64,000 nucleotides of DNA from DAOPYU01 sp942493245 (GCA_942493245.1 OW818685.1:4712001-4776000), one strand, 5' to 3'; positions 52,940-61,615 are shown, counted from the stretch's first letter. The notes: a model not told the origin generated them from the letters alone. A program made the numbers and translations.

Positions 52940-52964
52940 GGCGGGCGAGGACGCCCGCCCTCCC
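52940..52964 (+). repeat. Short dispersed GC palindrome
   Basis: GGCGGGCG-agga-CGCCCGCC followed by CTCCC. A copy of the family at 16540 and 28480. Confidence 0.55.
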
Positions 52965-53004
52965 AGAAAGATCGTTTTACGCGGAGAAAGCGGTCGCCTG
53001 GGAT

Positions 53005-53024
53005 CGCCAATCTCCTGATTGGCG
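53005..53024. repeat. 20-bp palindrome CGCCAATCTCCTGATTGGCG, second copy
   Basis: Identical to the copy at 51813-51832, again with GGGAT at its left edge. Confidence 0.7.
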
Positions 53025-53138
53025 CAGTCCACTCCCTCACCCAAAAGGTGAGGGGGCCAAAACCGTTCTCGACCCATAACAGAGAAACATAAGACTTGTT
53101 TTTTGCCATCAACCACGGTTCATAGTATCCTGTTAATC

Positions 53139-56100
53139 TTATATACCCCATCCTGGCTGACCCCATCCTGGCAGAGTCTTAGCCTTCTCCCAAAACTTAC
53201 GTTCAACTTCCTCCCGGCGTTGGGTTTCGACCTCCGCTTCCTTCTTTTTTTTCTCCCAAACGGCTACTGCTTCGGCGGGCAGGGGGGGAGCCGTTTCTCC
53301 CTCATTTGAAAATGTTATTTCCCAATACTTGACCGGCTGCATGTCGGGGGTCCGAAGGTTTTCGTCGAACAGAAACCGAGTTTTTTCCTCCGACGTCATA
53401 TAGGTCCGCGCAAAACCATCCTCGCTCACCAGTTTTCCACTCGACCGGATCTGATTCTGAAACAGATACCGGTCCTGGACCGGCGTGAACAGAACCGCGA
53501 TCCAGGTTTTGTTCCTTCGGTCGAGGTAGAATTGTTTCAACCACCGCCCGCCCCGCTCTTTGTTCTGAAGCAAGGTTTCCCGGACGGTTGCACGGAAGGC
53601 CTCCAGGTCGGTTTGTGTCTTCGGATCGGTGGCTTTCAGATAGAAAACCACTTCTTTCATCCCCGAGAGGGCGGTCATGCCCGCAACCCAGTCCGGCGTG
53701 GAAGCCGGCGGTTCCCCCAGAACATCCCCATAGACTTCGAAAGCGTTCAACGCCTTCTGTGGATCGTTCTGAAAATCGGCCAGATCGGCCTCCAACAACT
53801 TCCGCGCCACGACCCGATCCTCTCGCAATCCATCTACGATTTCATGGTAGATGCTGTATCTATCAACATAGGCAATATCGAGCAGAACCCGTACGACTTG
53901 GTCGGATTTATTCCGAACGGATGAAAGAACCGGGATGACACGACTGCTGCGTATGTCCGCATCCAGATCCGGCAACATCTCCAGCACAATCTGAATCGCC
54001 CGGGGGTTTTCATCTGCCGACATGTTTTCCAGATACGAAGCGCAAATGATCGCGGCAATATTTCTCCGAATAATCAGATCGGGATCCTGTTTGTACCGGG
54101 AAAAAATATCGAGATATCCGGCATCTTCTTTCTCTCTCTGTTTTGGGGGGAATGGATCCCCGGAGGATAAATACCGGGGAGCATTGATAATCCGCCGGCG
54201 TTCTTCATCGGTCCCGTTCAGGAAAGCCTGCCGCTTCTTTTCCATATCTTTCAACATCACTTCCAAAAATTCCTGAGTCGATTTCTTATCAAACATTCCC
54301 CGAAGTTCGGACGCCTTCTTGACAACGGACGGATCGCTCGATTTCAGATAGGGCTCGATATACTTCAGGATTTCGTCACTCTGTTTTTGACCATGCACCA
54401 TCATACTTACAAAAAACGGATTACGGCCAGCCTCTCCCTCCATCTTCATACTCAAGTCCACAAAAGATTTGAGTATGGCCGAAGGGATTTTTGGACTTAA
54501 CTGGGGATAAATGCGCTCGCTCCCCATGTTGAGACGTATAACAGCCGACAAATGATAAAGAATCTCGATCGAATCGGGGTTTTGCCACCTGGATTGACTC
54601 CGGACTTTCACTTTCGTACTTGCACTGCTACGTTTCCATCCCTGACGAACGGTCCGCCAGACCTCATCCGGGTCCATCCATTTGATTTTCTTCCCCCTGA
54701 CATCCCCCTCGAACATTTCGTCGAGTTTCTTCCCCGCTTCCTCGTCGTCGGGGAAGAACCCCTCGTAGTCCGGCGGCTTGTATCCCGCGCCGTCACCGCT
54801 CAGGAAGGCGTACTGATAGTCCTTCCCGAACGCCGAGACGTGCCCCTCGGGCAGGGTGTACTCCTGGGGCGCGGCGGGCTTCTCGGGCTGGGCCGGATCG
54901 GCTGTGGCGACCTGGGCGGCGGTTTCCGCCGGGGTCTTTTCCGCCCCGGGCGCTTTGTCTGGCTGGGTGGGCGGTTTCGTTCGGGTCGCTTCTTCCGTGC
55001 TCGTTTGTTCTATCGCTTTCGCTTCGACTTTATTCGTTTCCACACTTCGGGTGACGGTCGCTCCCCCGAGGGACAGGGTCAGGGCGGTCACCACGGCCAG
55101 CGTTGTGATGCGGTTTCGCATGGTCAGACCTTTCCTGTTCAGATGGTCGTCCAGTATCGCGACGATGCGTTTTTCGAGCCGTCGCGGACACGCCATGGGC
55201 GTGGCGGCCAACATGGCCGGATGGACGGATGAGGCGTTTTTCAGAATTTCCACCAGATGGCTGGCATAGTCGCACGACACGGCCCCCTGCCGCAGAACCA
55301 GGTCGTCGCAGGCGCGCTCGCGCTCGTATCGCAGGACGCGCAGCAGCGCCCAGACGAACGGATTGAACCAGTGCAGCGCCGCCGCCAGCCGCGCGGCCAG
55401 GTAGGCCAGGTCGTCGCGGCGCGCGATATGCCCCATCTCGTGGGTCAACACATTGCGCAGCTTCGCCTCGGACCACGCGGCGGCGTCCGGGGGCAACAGG
55501 ATGAACGAACCGAAGAAACTCCCCGCCATCGGCACCAGCGAGCGGTCGGTCTCATAGAGCGGGGGAGTCGGAAGCGCGAGCGATCGGCAGAGCGTTTCCA
55601 GCTGCTCGACCGCCCCGCCGCGCTCGATCCGGCGCGACCGGCGCAGCAACCGCCGCAGGGCGCACAACCCGACAACCCACGGCAGAAACGCCAACGCCGC
55701 CACGGACGCCCACGCCCCGGTCAGCATCACCGGCGCGGACGGCCACCGGAACGAGAACCGTCCGGCCCGCGACGGCGCGAGCGGCGGTTTGTCCACCCGC
55801 GCTGCCGCAGCGACCGTTTCGTCCGAAACAGCGGACGCATCGGTCCTGTCGTCCCCCTTGATCCCATCGGACGCCGGGGAGGCGGTTCCGGTTTGCGACT
55901 CCATTTTTTCCCCGCTCCCGCGTGTCAGGAACGGGTTATTTCTCCACTCGTCCTCGAACGGCGGCAACCACTCCGCCGACTCCAGGGGGAGGGGAGCGGA
56001 TTGTGGGGACAGTCGGGACGCGGACACTTCCTCCGGCGCAATGGCCGGGGCTTCCGTCGCCTGCCGCGCCCACCGCTCGGGCAGCGGCAGGCTCCAGCGC

Positions 56101-56312
56101 GGCGCCAGCGCCGACACCGCCGGGAGCGCGAGCAGCCCCCCGGTCGCCGCCACGCACAGCGCGTAACGCGCCGCAGCGGGCGCCCGGCGCAGGACCACGC
56201 GCAGAAGCGCCCCCACAACCAGAAGCAGAAACGCCCCCTTCAGCGCGCAGTCGAACAGAATGGCCACGCCCGAACCGGGCGCGAGCGGCCAGCCGATCGC
56301 TTCGGTGAGCAT
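53139..56312 (-). CDS. BlaR1-type M56 membrane metallopeptidase with large C-terminal extension
   Basis: The 1057-residue product has several N-terminal membrane helices and a zinc-peptidase site HEMGH (residues about 290-294). The third ligand region ERERACDDLV follows. This is the pattern of BlaR1/MecR1, in which a signal activates proteolysis of the paired repressor. A membrane segment follows near 395-410. The 650-residue C-terminal region does not look like a penicillin-binding domain. It has a Pro/Ala/Thr linker (about 435-475) and then alpha-helical repeats that I cannot assign, so the input signal is probably not a beta-lactam. It lies two bases after the BlaI gene. Confidence 0.85.
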   Translation of the reverse strand: MLTEAIGWPLAPGSGVAILFDCALKGAFLLLVVGALLRVVLRRAPAAARYALCVAATGGLLALPAVSALAPRWSLPLPERWARQATEAPAIAPEEVSASRLSPQSAPLPLESAEWLPPFEDEWRNNPFLTRGSGEKMESQTGTASPASDGIKGDDRTDASAVSDETVAAAARVDKPPLAPSRAGRFSFRWPSAPVMLTGAWASVAALAFLPWVVGLCALRRLLRRSRRIERGGAVEQLETLCRSLALPTPPLYETDRSLVPMAGSFFGSFILLPPDAAAWSEAKLRNVLTHEMGHIARRDDLAYLAARLAAALHWFNPFVWALLRVLRYERERACDDLVLRQGAVSCDYASHLVEILKNASSVHPAMLAATPMACPRRLEKRIVAILDDHLNRKGLTMRNRITTLAVVTALTLSLGGATVTRSVETNKVEAKAIEQTSTEEATRTKPPTQPDKAPGAEKTPAETAAQVATADPAQPEKPAAPQEYTLPEGHVSAFGKDYQYAFLSGDGAGYKPPDYEGFFPDDEEAGKKLDEMFEGDVRGKKIKWMDPDEVWRTVRQGWKRSSASTKVKVRSQSRWQNPDSIEILYHLSAVIRLNMGSERIYPQLSPKIPSAILKSFVDLSMKMEGEAGRNPFFVSMMVHGQKQSDEILKYIEPYLKSSDPSVVKKASELRGMFDKKSTQEFLEVMLKDMEKKRQAFLNGTDEERRRIINAPRYLSSGDPFPPKQREKEDAGYLDIFSRYKQDPDLIIRRNIAAIICASYLENMSADENPRAIQIVLEMLPDLDADIRSSRVIPVLSSVRNKSDQVVRVLLDIAYVDRYSIYHEIVDGLREDRVVARKLLEADLADFQNDPQKALNAFEVYGDVLGEPPASTPDWVAGMTALSGMKEVVFYLKATDPKTQTDLEAFRATVRETLLQNKERGGRWLKQFYLDRRNKTWIAVLFTPVQDRYLFQNQIRSSGKLVSEDGFARTYMTSEEKTRFLFDENLRTPDMQPVKYWEITFSNEGETAPPLPAEAVAVWEKKKKEAEVETQRREEVERKFWEKAKTLPGWGQPGWGI

Positions 56313-56314
56313 GG

Positions 56315-56704
56315 TCAGGCCCCTTTCCGGCGCTTGCTGTCGATCAGGTTCGCGAGGCGGTCGAGGTCCTCGTCGGTGAGCTGTCCCTGTTCCACCTCGA
56401 GGAGCGAGGTGATCGTCTGCTCGACCGAATTGTCGAAGAACGTGGCCAGCAGATTGCGCAGGGCGGAGTGGCGGGCGGTCTCCTTCTTCACAACCGGGAT
56501 GAAGACGTACTTCTTCCCGACCTGTTTGTGGCGGATGACCCCCTTCTCATCCAGCAGGCGCAGCATGGCGCGCACGGCCGAGTAGCCGGGCGGGCTTTCC
56601 ATCGCGTCGAGCGTCTCGCTGACGCTCGCTTCCCCCTTCGCGTAGAGAATGTCCATGATCTCGCGTTCGCGTCGGCTGAGAGAGCGGAAGTTGAATTTCG
56701 GCAT
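56315..56704 (-). CDS. BlaI/MecI-family transcriptional repressor
   Basis: The 129-residue product has the winged-helix N-terminal domain of the family (LSRREREIMDILYAKGEASVSETLDAM... GYSAVRAMLRLLDEKGVIRH). The C-terminal dimerisation part has the cleavage-prone region around HSALRNLLATFFDNS. By family the dimer blocks its own promoter until the paired M56 peptidase cuts it. Gene pairing is intact: the BlaR1-like start follows after two bases. AGGAGG lies 11 bases upstream of the ATG. Paired ATGCT-N8-AGCA sites in front of it are likely operators. Confidence 0.94.
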   Translation of the reverse strand: MPKFNFRSLSRREREIMDILYAKGEASVSETLDAMESPPGYSAVRAMLRLLDEKGVIRHKQVGKKYVFIPVVKKETARHSALRNLLATFFDNSVEQTITSLLEVEQGQLTDEDLDRLANLIDSKRRKGA

Positions 56705-56784
56705 GGTGGAGCGCCTCCTGGGGTTTTGACTGGTGAGCGCGCGTTCCGGCCGGTCACGCGCGCGGGGAGGGGAATTGCCCCCTC

Positions 56785-56801
56785 ATGCTAAAAGCGTAGC
56801 A
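56785..56801. promoter_or_regulatory. Candidate BlaI operator 1
   Basis: ATGCT-N8-AGCA palindrome over the -10 region. It contains the inner inverted repeat TGCTA/TAGCA. Confidence 0.45.
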
Positions 56802-56820
56802 CGCATCCGGCAGGAGTCAA
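56793..56820 (-). promoter_or_regulatory. Promoter of the BlaI-BlaR1 operon
   Basis: On the - strand TTGACT (56815-56820), 16 bases, TACGCT (56793-56798). One proposed operator covers the -10 box and the other lies just upstream of the -35 box. The leader to the BlaI-type start is about 90 bases. Confidence 0.45.
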
Positions 56821-56827
56821 GGAAAAA

Positions 56828-56844
56828 ATGCTGGGATTTTAGCA
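56828..56844. promoter_or_regulatory. Candidate BlaI operator 2
   Basis: A second ATGCT-N8-AGCA, 43 bases from the first (about four helical turns), just upstream of the -35 box. Confidence 0.45.
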
Positions 56845-56905
56845 GAATTGAAACGGGACCGGACCGGCATGTCGATGTCCCCGAAAACCGCCGCTTCTAT
56901 CGGTT

Positions 56906-57140
56906 GAGCAATTGTCAGAGAAAATCTTCGGATTCGACCACCAGTTCTTACAAGAGTCGTTCCGTCCCGGAGGGACGACTGGAAAACCCGGGGGAACCGA
57001 CAGCCGTCCCTCCGGGACGGGGAAAAGGGATGATCCTGAACCCAGCGCTGAAGCGCTGGGCTATTGTCAGAAGTCCCTGACGGGACTTGGGTCTGGAAAA
57101 ACTGACTCCACGTTGTCATGAAGTTTCTTTGGCAAGGGCT
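56906..57140. repeat. Dispersed 235-bp multi-hairpin repeat, copy A
   Basis: It begins with GAGCAATTGTCAGA and contains TCCCGGAGGGA, CAGCGCTGAAGCGCTG and AGTCCCTGACGGGACTT hairpins. Copy B is at 63466-63705 and shares the order and most bases. Confidence 0.85.
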
Positions 57141-57383
57141 GTAAAACCCAAGCCCATTGTGCTCAACCGGATTGGGGGTACCCGAGAGGTGATCCACGGG
57201 GGAAAGAGACCGGAAATAGAAGGGGCGGGTCAAGCGCCAACGGCGCGAGCCATTGTGGCCTGTGGCATCACCACAGGAACAGACCGCGTTGTTTCCACAA
57301 GGGCTGAAAGCCCGTTCTAGATAAGGCGAAATATGACGGTTTAAATCGCAAAGATTACACAAAGCCGGAAAGAACCACGCCCG

Positions 57384-57403
57384 CGCCAATCAGGAGATTG
57401 GCG
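57384..57403. repeat. 20-bp palindrome, third copy (inverted)
   Basis: CGCCAATCAGGAGATTGGCG, the complement of the copies at 51813 and 53005, again with a GATCCC flank. It also lies about 160 bases after the receiver gene's stop, where it might end transcription. Confidence 0.65.
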
Positions 57404-57561
57404 ATCCCGGGAAACCGCTTTCTTCTTTCCCGCTTCCGCTTGCAGAGATTGGCTCAAGGCATACGAAAACTCGCGCGGTGACGCGGAGAGCGCGGAGGAG
57501 GGGGCGCATTTCCCGCATCCGCCACGGAGAGGAGATGGGATGTCCCCGGTGGCGATACGAG

Positions 57562-58506
57562 TCACCGCAATCCCCCGAGCAGGGCGGCGGCGAGGAGGTG
57601 GGCGCCGACTTCGCCGGGGGTCTTGAGGACGAAATCGTCCACCCCACCGTCCGGCGCCAGGAAGGCGTCCTCCGACTCCGCGCTGCCCGACCAGGCGATC
57701 ACGTGGATGGGGCGACTGCCGAGGATCTGCCGGGCCGAGAACGCCAGACCCGTCGCGTCCATGTCGGGCAGTGTTCCGTCCGTCAGGAGCACGTTCGGCG
57801 GCGCAGCTTCCATCATCTCCATTGCGTCGGCGCCCCGGTGCGCCACCTGGACCATGAACCCCATCTGTGTGGCCACGTCCTGGGCGGCGGCGGCCTGCGT
57901 GGGACTGGTGGCCGCGATCAGAAGACGGGGCGCCAGGTCGTTCAGGCTCAACTCGCCCAGCGCCATGCGAACCGACGTGGAAACCAGCATCTGGTATCGC
58001 TCTTCCCAGCGCGCCTTCTGTTGCTCGAACCGTTCACAGGCGCGTTGCAACGCCCGGATCTTGGTGTTCAACTCCCCCCCGGCGAGCGACGACTCGATGC
58101 GCCCCCGCAACACGCGGATGGCCCGGGCAACCTGAACCGCCAGCGCCTCCGTGCCCGCGTCGAGCGCCACAATATCGTCCACCCCTTCGCGAAACGCCAG
58201 GCAAAGAAACTGTTTGGAGGGGAGTTCCGGTCCATAGAGCAGAATCACCCGGGGCGCGGCGTCGAACACCTTCGGGGGCGCGTCCATGAGCGCCGCCTGC
58301 GCCATTTTCACCCCGAGGCAGTCGCGCTCGACGGCGGGCAGGAACAGAATCGCCGGTTCCTGGGGCAGCGAGCCGCGCAGCTGTTCGAGCGCCGGCGTGG
58401 TGTCCCAGACCATCACCTCCAGGTTCTCGCGCCGGCACATCGACACCAGCGGCTCGACAGGAACCGCCAGTTCCGGATTCTGATAGATACAGGCATGGAA
58501 TGGCAT
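57562..58506 (-). CDS. Two-domain receiver protein
   Basis: The 314-residue product has a C-terminal receiver domain (about 192-314) with the phosphoacceptor Asp in LLTDGTLPDMD and the conserved Lys in FVLKTP. The acidic pair expected at its start is missing (LLIAATSPT). The N-terminal 130 residues read like a second, degenerate receiver (EGVDDIVALDAG, without the acceptor). A coiled coil of about 30 residues joins them. It lies after the permuted CheA gene on the same strand, so it may be a phosphate sink or output partner; this is inference from position. Confidence 0.72.
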   Translation of the reverse strand: MPFHACIYQNPELAVPVEPLVSMCRRENLEVMVWDTTPALEQLRGSLPQEPAILFLPAVERDCLGVKMAQAALMDAPPKVFDAAPRVILLYGPELPSKQFLCLAFREGVDDIVALDAGTEALAVQVARAIRVLRGRIESSLAGGELNTKIRALQRACERFEQQKARWEERYQMLVSTSVRMALGELSLNDLAPRLLIAATSPTQAAAAQDVATQMGFMVQVAHRGADAMEMMEAAPPNVLLTDGTLPDMDATGLAFSARQILGSRPIHVIAWSGSAESEDAFLAPDGGVDDFVLKTPGEVGAHLLAAALLGGLR

Positions 58507-58551
58507 GAACGGATTTCCTTTTTCCTCTTACGCGCGAGCCTTTTGCGCGGG

Positions 58552-60702
58552 TCAGGCAAACGCCTGCGCCTCGAAATGCGTGACACCAAAATACCGCTTC
58601 AGGTTCTGCTCCAGCCGCTCGATGACCCCCAGGTTTTCCGGTCCCACGGCGATCAGGGCCACCAGCCCGTCCTCGCACAACCCCGCCTCCAGATCGGCCA
58701 GCGAAGGATAGGAACCCAGCACGTCCACCACATTCTGCAGGCGGCGCAGGATCAGGTACGCCACAAGGAACCTCGGCTGATCGCCCGGCTCGAAATGAAT
58801 CCGGCACTGGAAGAGCAGATCGCCCGCCCGGCGACGCGAGGACAGATGGAACTCACCCGTCGGGTCCAGTTTTACCTGAACCCGGTTCAGATCCTGATCC
58901 TCTTCCTCGAGTTCCTCGGGTCGCTTCTTCTCTTCCTGATGCGCCGCCAACCCATCGAGCAACCGGCGCGACGGCTCGGGGTCCGGTTCCTGTTTCTGAA
59001 AGGCCGCCACCACTTCCTCGAGATACGCTGCCGCGTCGAACATTACATCGAACACCTCGTCGCGCAGTTCGAGGGCGCGGCGGCGCGCGCGCTCCAGAAG
59101 CGACTCGACCTTGTGGGTGATCCCCGCCGGGCGTTCGGCGCCGTACATCGTCAGGTTGCCCTTGATCGAGTGCATCAGGCGGAAAACCGAGTCGGCGGTT
59201 TCGGTGTCGCGTTTCTCGTCGAGCGCCAGCAGTTCGCGATTCAAGCGGCCCAACATGGATTCGAGTTCCTGCAGGAAGACCGAGTCGGGCAGCGCGCCTT
59301 CTCCCGCGTCCTCTTCCCCCGCCGCGCGGCGTTCGAGCGGCATGTGGCACGGCTCATCCGCACCTGCCTGGGACATCTCGCGCTTCGGTTTTTCGACGGC
59401 GCCGGACGGGGATACACCTCCCTTGAAACGCCCCACGGCGCTCCGGGCGTCCACCTCGACCTCGCGGCCCAGAGTCAAGGTGAACAGTTCCGGCAAGTCA
59501 ATCACCATGCCCAGCTGCCGCCCGCTCAGGGTCGCGGTACCCAGAAGCCCCTCGACCTTCAGCCCTTCATCAAATTCCGAAATCACAATTTTCTGCGGGC
59601 TAAGGAAGTCGGAAACGCAGTAGGCAAGCCGTTCTTTCTTGTGCTCGATGATAATCACGCGCAACAGGTCGTCCTGTACCTCGAGGGGCGCCTCGCCAAA
59701 CACCGCCATCAAATCGAAAAGAGGCAGAATGTTCCCCAGATACATGATCGAACGGGCCCGACCCGTCGTGGTCGTCACCTCCTTCACATTCACCGAAAGC
59801 GACGCCACAACCGCCGAAATCGGGAAAACAAACGTGTTGTTGCGCGCCCGCACCAGCAGCGAGTCGGAAATGTTGACCGCCGTCACCAACGGCATCACCA
59901 GTGAAAAGGTCGAACCGCGTCCCGGCACACTCTGGACCCGCGTCTCGCCTCCGATGGCGGCCATCGCGTCGCGCACAACGTCCAGCCCCACGCCCCGACC
60001 CGACGTTCCAGTCGTTTCGCGAGCGGTCGAAAAACCCGGCTGGAATAGAAATTCGAACAAGGTATCCTCGGCCAAGCCTTCGGCTGTGGCTTCATCCACC
60101 AACCCCATCTCGACCGCCTTGCGCCGAATGGCGTCGAGTTGAAGCCCCCGGCCGTCGTCCACCACCTCAATGATCGTGAAATTGTCCACGTTGCGCACCC
60201 GGACTGTAACCTCGCCCACCGGATCTTTTCCCACCGCCTGACGCGTTTCGCGATCCTCAATGCCGTGGTCTATCGCATTGCGGATCTGGTGAGCCACCGG
60301 GTCGTAGATGCGCTCGGAGATTTTCTTGTCTATGCAGATCTCCTCGCCCTCCAGTTTGAAACGGATCGGCTTGCCCAGCCGCCGCGAGGTATCGCGCGCC
60401 AGCCGCCGGAACCGCGCAAACAGGTCCGACATGTCCACCGTCCGGACATCCGTCACCAGGTTATGGAGATCGGACGAGATGCGTGAGGAGGTGATCGCCA
60501 GATCCTTGGCGTCCTCGGACAGCATCCGGGACACGGACATGCCTTCGTGCAACTGGTGACTCAGGGCGTTCAGGTTCGCGCTGACAATAATGACCTCGCC
60601 CGCCAGTTCGAGCATCTTGTCCAACCGGCTCAGCCGCACCACCATGCTTTCTTCCCCCACGCCCACCAGGGACGCGCGAACAGGTTCTCTGCTTTCAGAC
60701 AT
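58552..60702 (-). CDS. CheA-type histidine kinase with permuted domain order
   Basis: The 716-residue product begins at the dimerisation domain (P3: MVVRLSRLDKMLELAGEVI). An ATPase domain (P4) follows, with N-box HQIRNAIDHG, G1 DDGRGL and G2 GTSGRGVGLDVV. A CheW-like domain (P5) comes next. The HPt domain (P1) with His511 in MHSIKGN lies after these, and a last domain (about 600-716) resembles P2. In CheA the HPt domain normally comes first. Such a kinase signals to response regulators such as the one encoded just upstream, whose stop overlaps this start. No chemoreceptor or CheW gene is adjacent, so chemotaxis is not proven. Confidence 0.9.
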   Translation of the reverse strand: MSESREPVRASLVGVGEESMVVRLSRLDKMLELAGEVIIVSANLNALSHQLHEGMSVSRMLSEDAKDLAITSSRISSDLHNLVTDVRTVDMSDLFARFRRLARDTSRRLGKPIRFKLEGEEICIDKKISERIYDPVAHQIRNAIDHGIEDRETRQAVGKDPVGEVTVRVRNVDNFTIIEVVDDGRGLQLDAIRRKAVEMGLVDEATAEGLAEDTLFEFLFQPGFSTARETTGTSGRGVGLDVVRDAMAAIGGETRVQSVPGRGSTFSLVMPLVTAVNISDSLLVRARNNTFVFPISAVVASLSVNVKEVTTTTGRARSIMYLGNILPLFDLMAVFGEAPLEVQDDLLRVIIIEHKKERLAYCVSDFLSPQKIVISEFDEGLKVEGLLGTATLSGRQLGMVIDLPELFTLTLGREVEVDARSAVGRFKGGVSPSGAVEKPKREMSQAGADEPCHMPLERRAAGEEDAGEGALPDSVFLQELESMLGRLNRELLALDEKRDTETADSVFRLMHSIKGNLTMYGAERPAGITHKVESLLERARRRALELRDEVFDVMFDAAAYLEEVVAAFQKQEPDPEPSRRLLDGLAAHQEEKKRPEELEEEDQDLNRVQVKLDPTGEFHLSSRRRAGDLLFQCRIHFEPGDQPRFLVAYLILRRLQNVVDVLGSYPSLADLEAGLCEDGLVALIAVGPENLGVIERLEQNLKRYFGVTHFEAQAFA

Positions 60703-61132
60703 GGCTCATGGCCCTTTCGACGACCCGCTCGGCCAGCGGCGCCGTGAACGGCTTCGTCAGGTAATCGTCGGCGCCCATGCGCAACGCGCGCACCACATAC
60801 TGGGCGTCCCGATGAGTCGAAATGACAATAACCGGCAGATGCCGCAGGGCCGGGCGGCGGCGGATTTCCTCGCACAGTTCGAACCCGTCCATCTCGGGCA
60901 TCACCAGGTCGGTGAAAACCACATCCACCGGTTCCCGCTCCAGCACTTCGAGCGCTTCAAGCCCATTACCCGCCTCGAGGATTGTCATGTGGAGCGTTTT
61001 CAACACTTGAATTACGGCCTTGCGGATGGTCGCGTAATCCTCGACCACTAAGACGCGCAATTCCCGTTCCATCCCGGGCCTGACAGCCTGACCCGTGGCA
61101 GAATCCCTCATATCATCTGGTGGCGTTTCCAT
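60695..61132 (-). CDS. CheY-like single-domain response regulator
   Basis: The 145-residue product has a receiver domain with the acidic pair in LVVEDYATIRKA, the acceptor Asp in FTDLVMPEMDG, and the Lys in YLTKPF. There is no output domain. GGAGGCGGTGAG precedes the ATG at 61132; the open frame starts further upstream (61189) without support. The stop codon lies inside the start of the permuted CheA, which fits a kinase-regulator pair. Confidence 0.9.
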   Translation of the reverse strand: METPPDDMRDSATGQAVRPGMERELRVLVVEDYATIRKAVIQVLKTLHMTILEAGNGLEALEVLEREPVDVVFTDLVMPEMDGFELCEEIRRRPALRHLPVIVISTHRDAQYVVRALRMGADDYLTKPFTAPLAERVVERAMSHV

Positions 61133-61356
61133 CTCACCGCCTCCCCTCTCCCCCGATTCGTCCCTGAAGAAACAAACAGTCCCGGGCACGCGCCTCCCTG
61201 TCGGCGCGGCGCTCCCGAAACAAGTAATACTTCCCCTCTTCTATCCTATCGGCCACCCAAGCGGAGACCTTGAGCGTTTTCCCCATAAAAGATACCAGGA
61301 ACTCCTCATTGTCTAGTTTGCCTTTTCTGTTCGGGGAAAACAGAAACCATTTCTCC

Positions 61357-61477
61357 GTCATCCCCGCGAACGCGGGGACCCAGAGAAGCGCGAACCCGAG
61401 ACAAGGAAGTCGTTCACGGCTCGGAAAAATCCAAACAGGGGGTTCCGGATCTGGGTTCCCGCTTCCGCGGGAATGAC
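61357..61477. repeat. Dispersed inverted-terminal repeat, second copy
   Basis: The ends are GTCATCCCCGCGAACGCGGG and CCCGCTTCCGCGGGAATGAC. It has the design of the copy at 21640-21763. Confidence 0.85.
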
Positions 61478-61560
61478 GAATGAGGGAAAACCCCGAATAA
61501 CCCATATAACCGGTAACATCATCGCTCGCCTATACAACGAGGAGTTCCTGTAAAAGATCC

Positions 61561-61590
61561 GGGCCACGCGAAACGGTTTTCGAGTGGCCC
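61561..61590 (-). terminator. Terminator of the cytidylate-kinase-like gene
   Basis: A hairpin GGGCCAC-g-CGAAA / TTTCG-a-GTGGCCC, one mismatch, lies 26 bases after the stop on the - strand. A TTTTAC tract follows at about 61552. Confidence 0.6.
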
Positions 61591-61615
61591 GTACCTTCTG
61601 CGATTCTTTTCAAGT

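Larger units (their letters stand above)
52813..53138. other. Repeat-bearing gap between the BlaR1-like and SDR genes
   Basis: These 326 bases hold the palindromes at 52940-52964 and 53005-53024 and no gene. The palindrome at 52940 could also act as a terminator, but the BlaR1 stop is 175 bases away. Confidence 0.5.
56705..57561. other. Long intergenic region with promoter/operators and repeats
   Basis: The 857 bases contain the BlaI promoter and operators (left end), one copy of the 240-bp dispersed repeat (56906-57140), more hairpins of the AAGGGCTGAAAGCCC type (57300-57317), and the 20-bp palindrome at 57384. No gene is supported. The 69-codon open frames within the repeat are discussed under rejected items. 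Confidence 0.6.
61133..61615. other. Intergenic region upstream of the CheY-like gene
   Basis: The 483 bases contain a dispersed repeat (61357-61477) and the terminator of the next gene (61561-61590). I see no gene in the rest. Confidence 0.55.

Noticed and set aside
56912..57121. A 69-codon frame present in both copies of the 240-bp repeat (also 63472-63681)
   Set aside because: The same length in both copies follows from the conserved repeat itself. The start would be a TTG without a ribosome site, and the translated text (DSRPSGTGK) has the look of a palindromic repeat rather than a protein.
57478..59904. An 808-codon open frame on the + strand over the CheA and receiver genes
   Set aside because: Antisense to genes with clear domains. 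No ribosome site and no recognisable domain.
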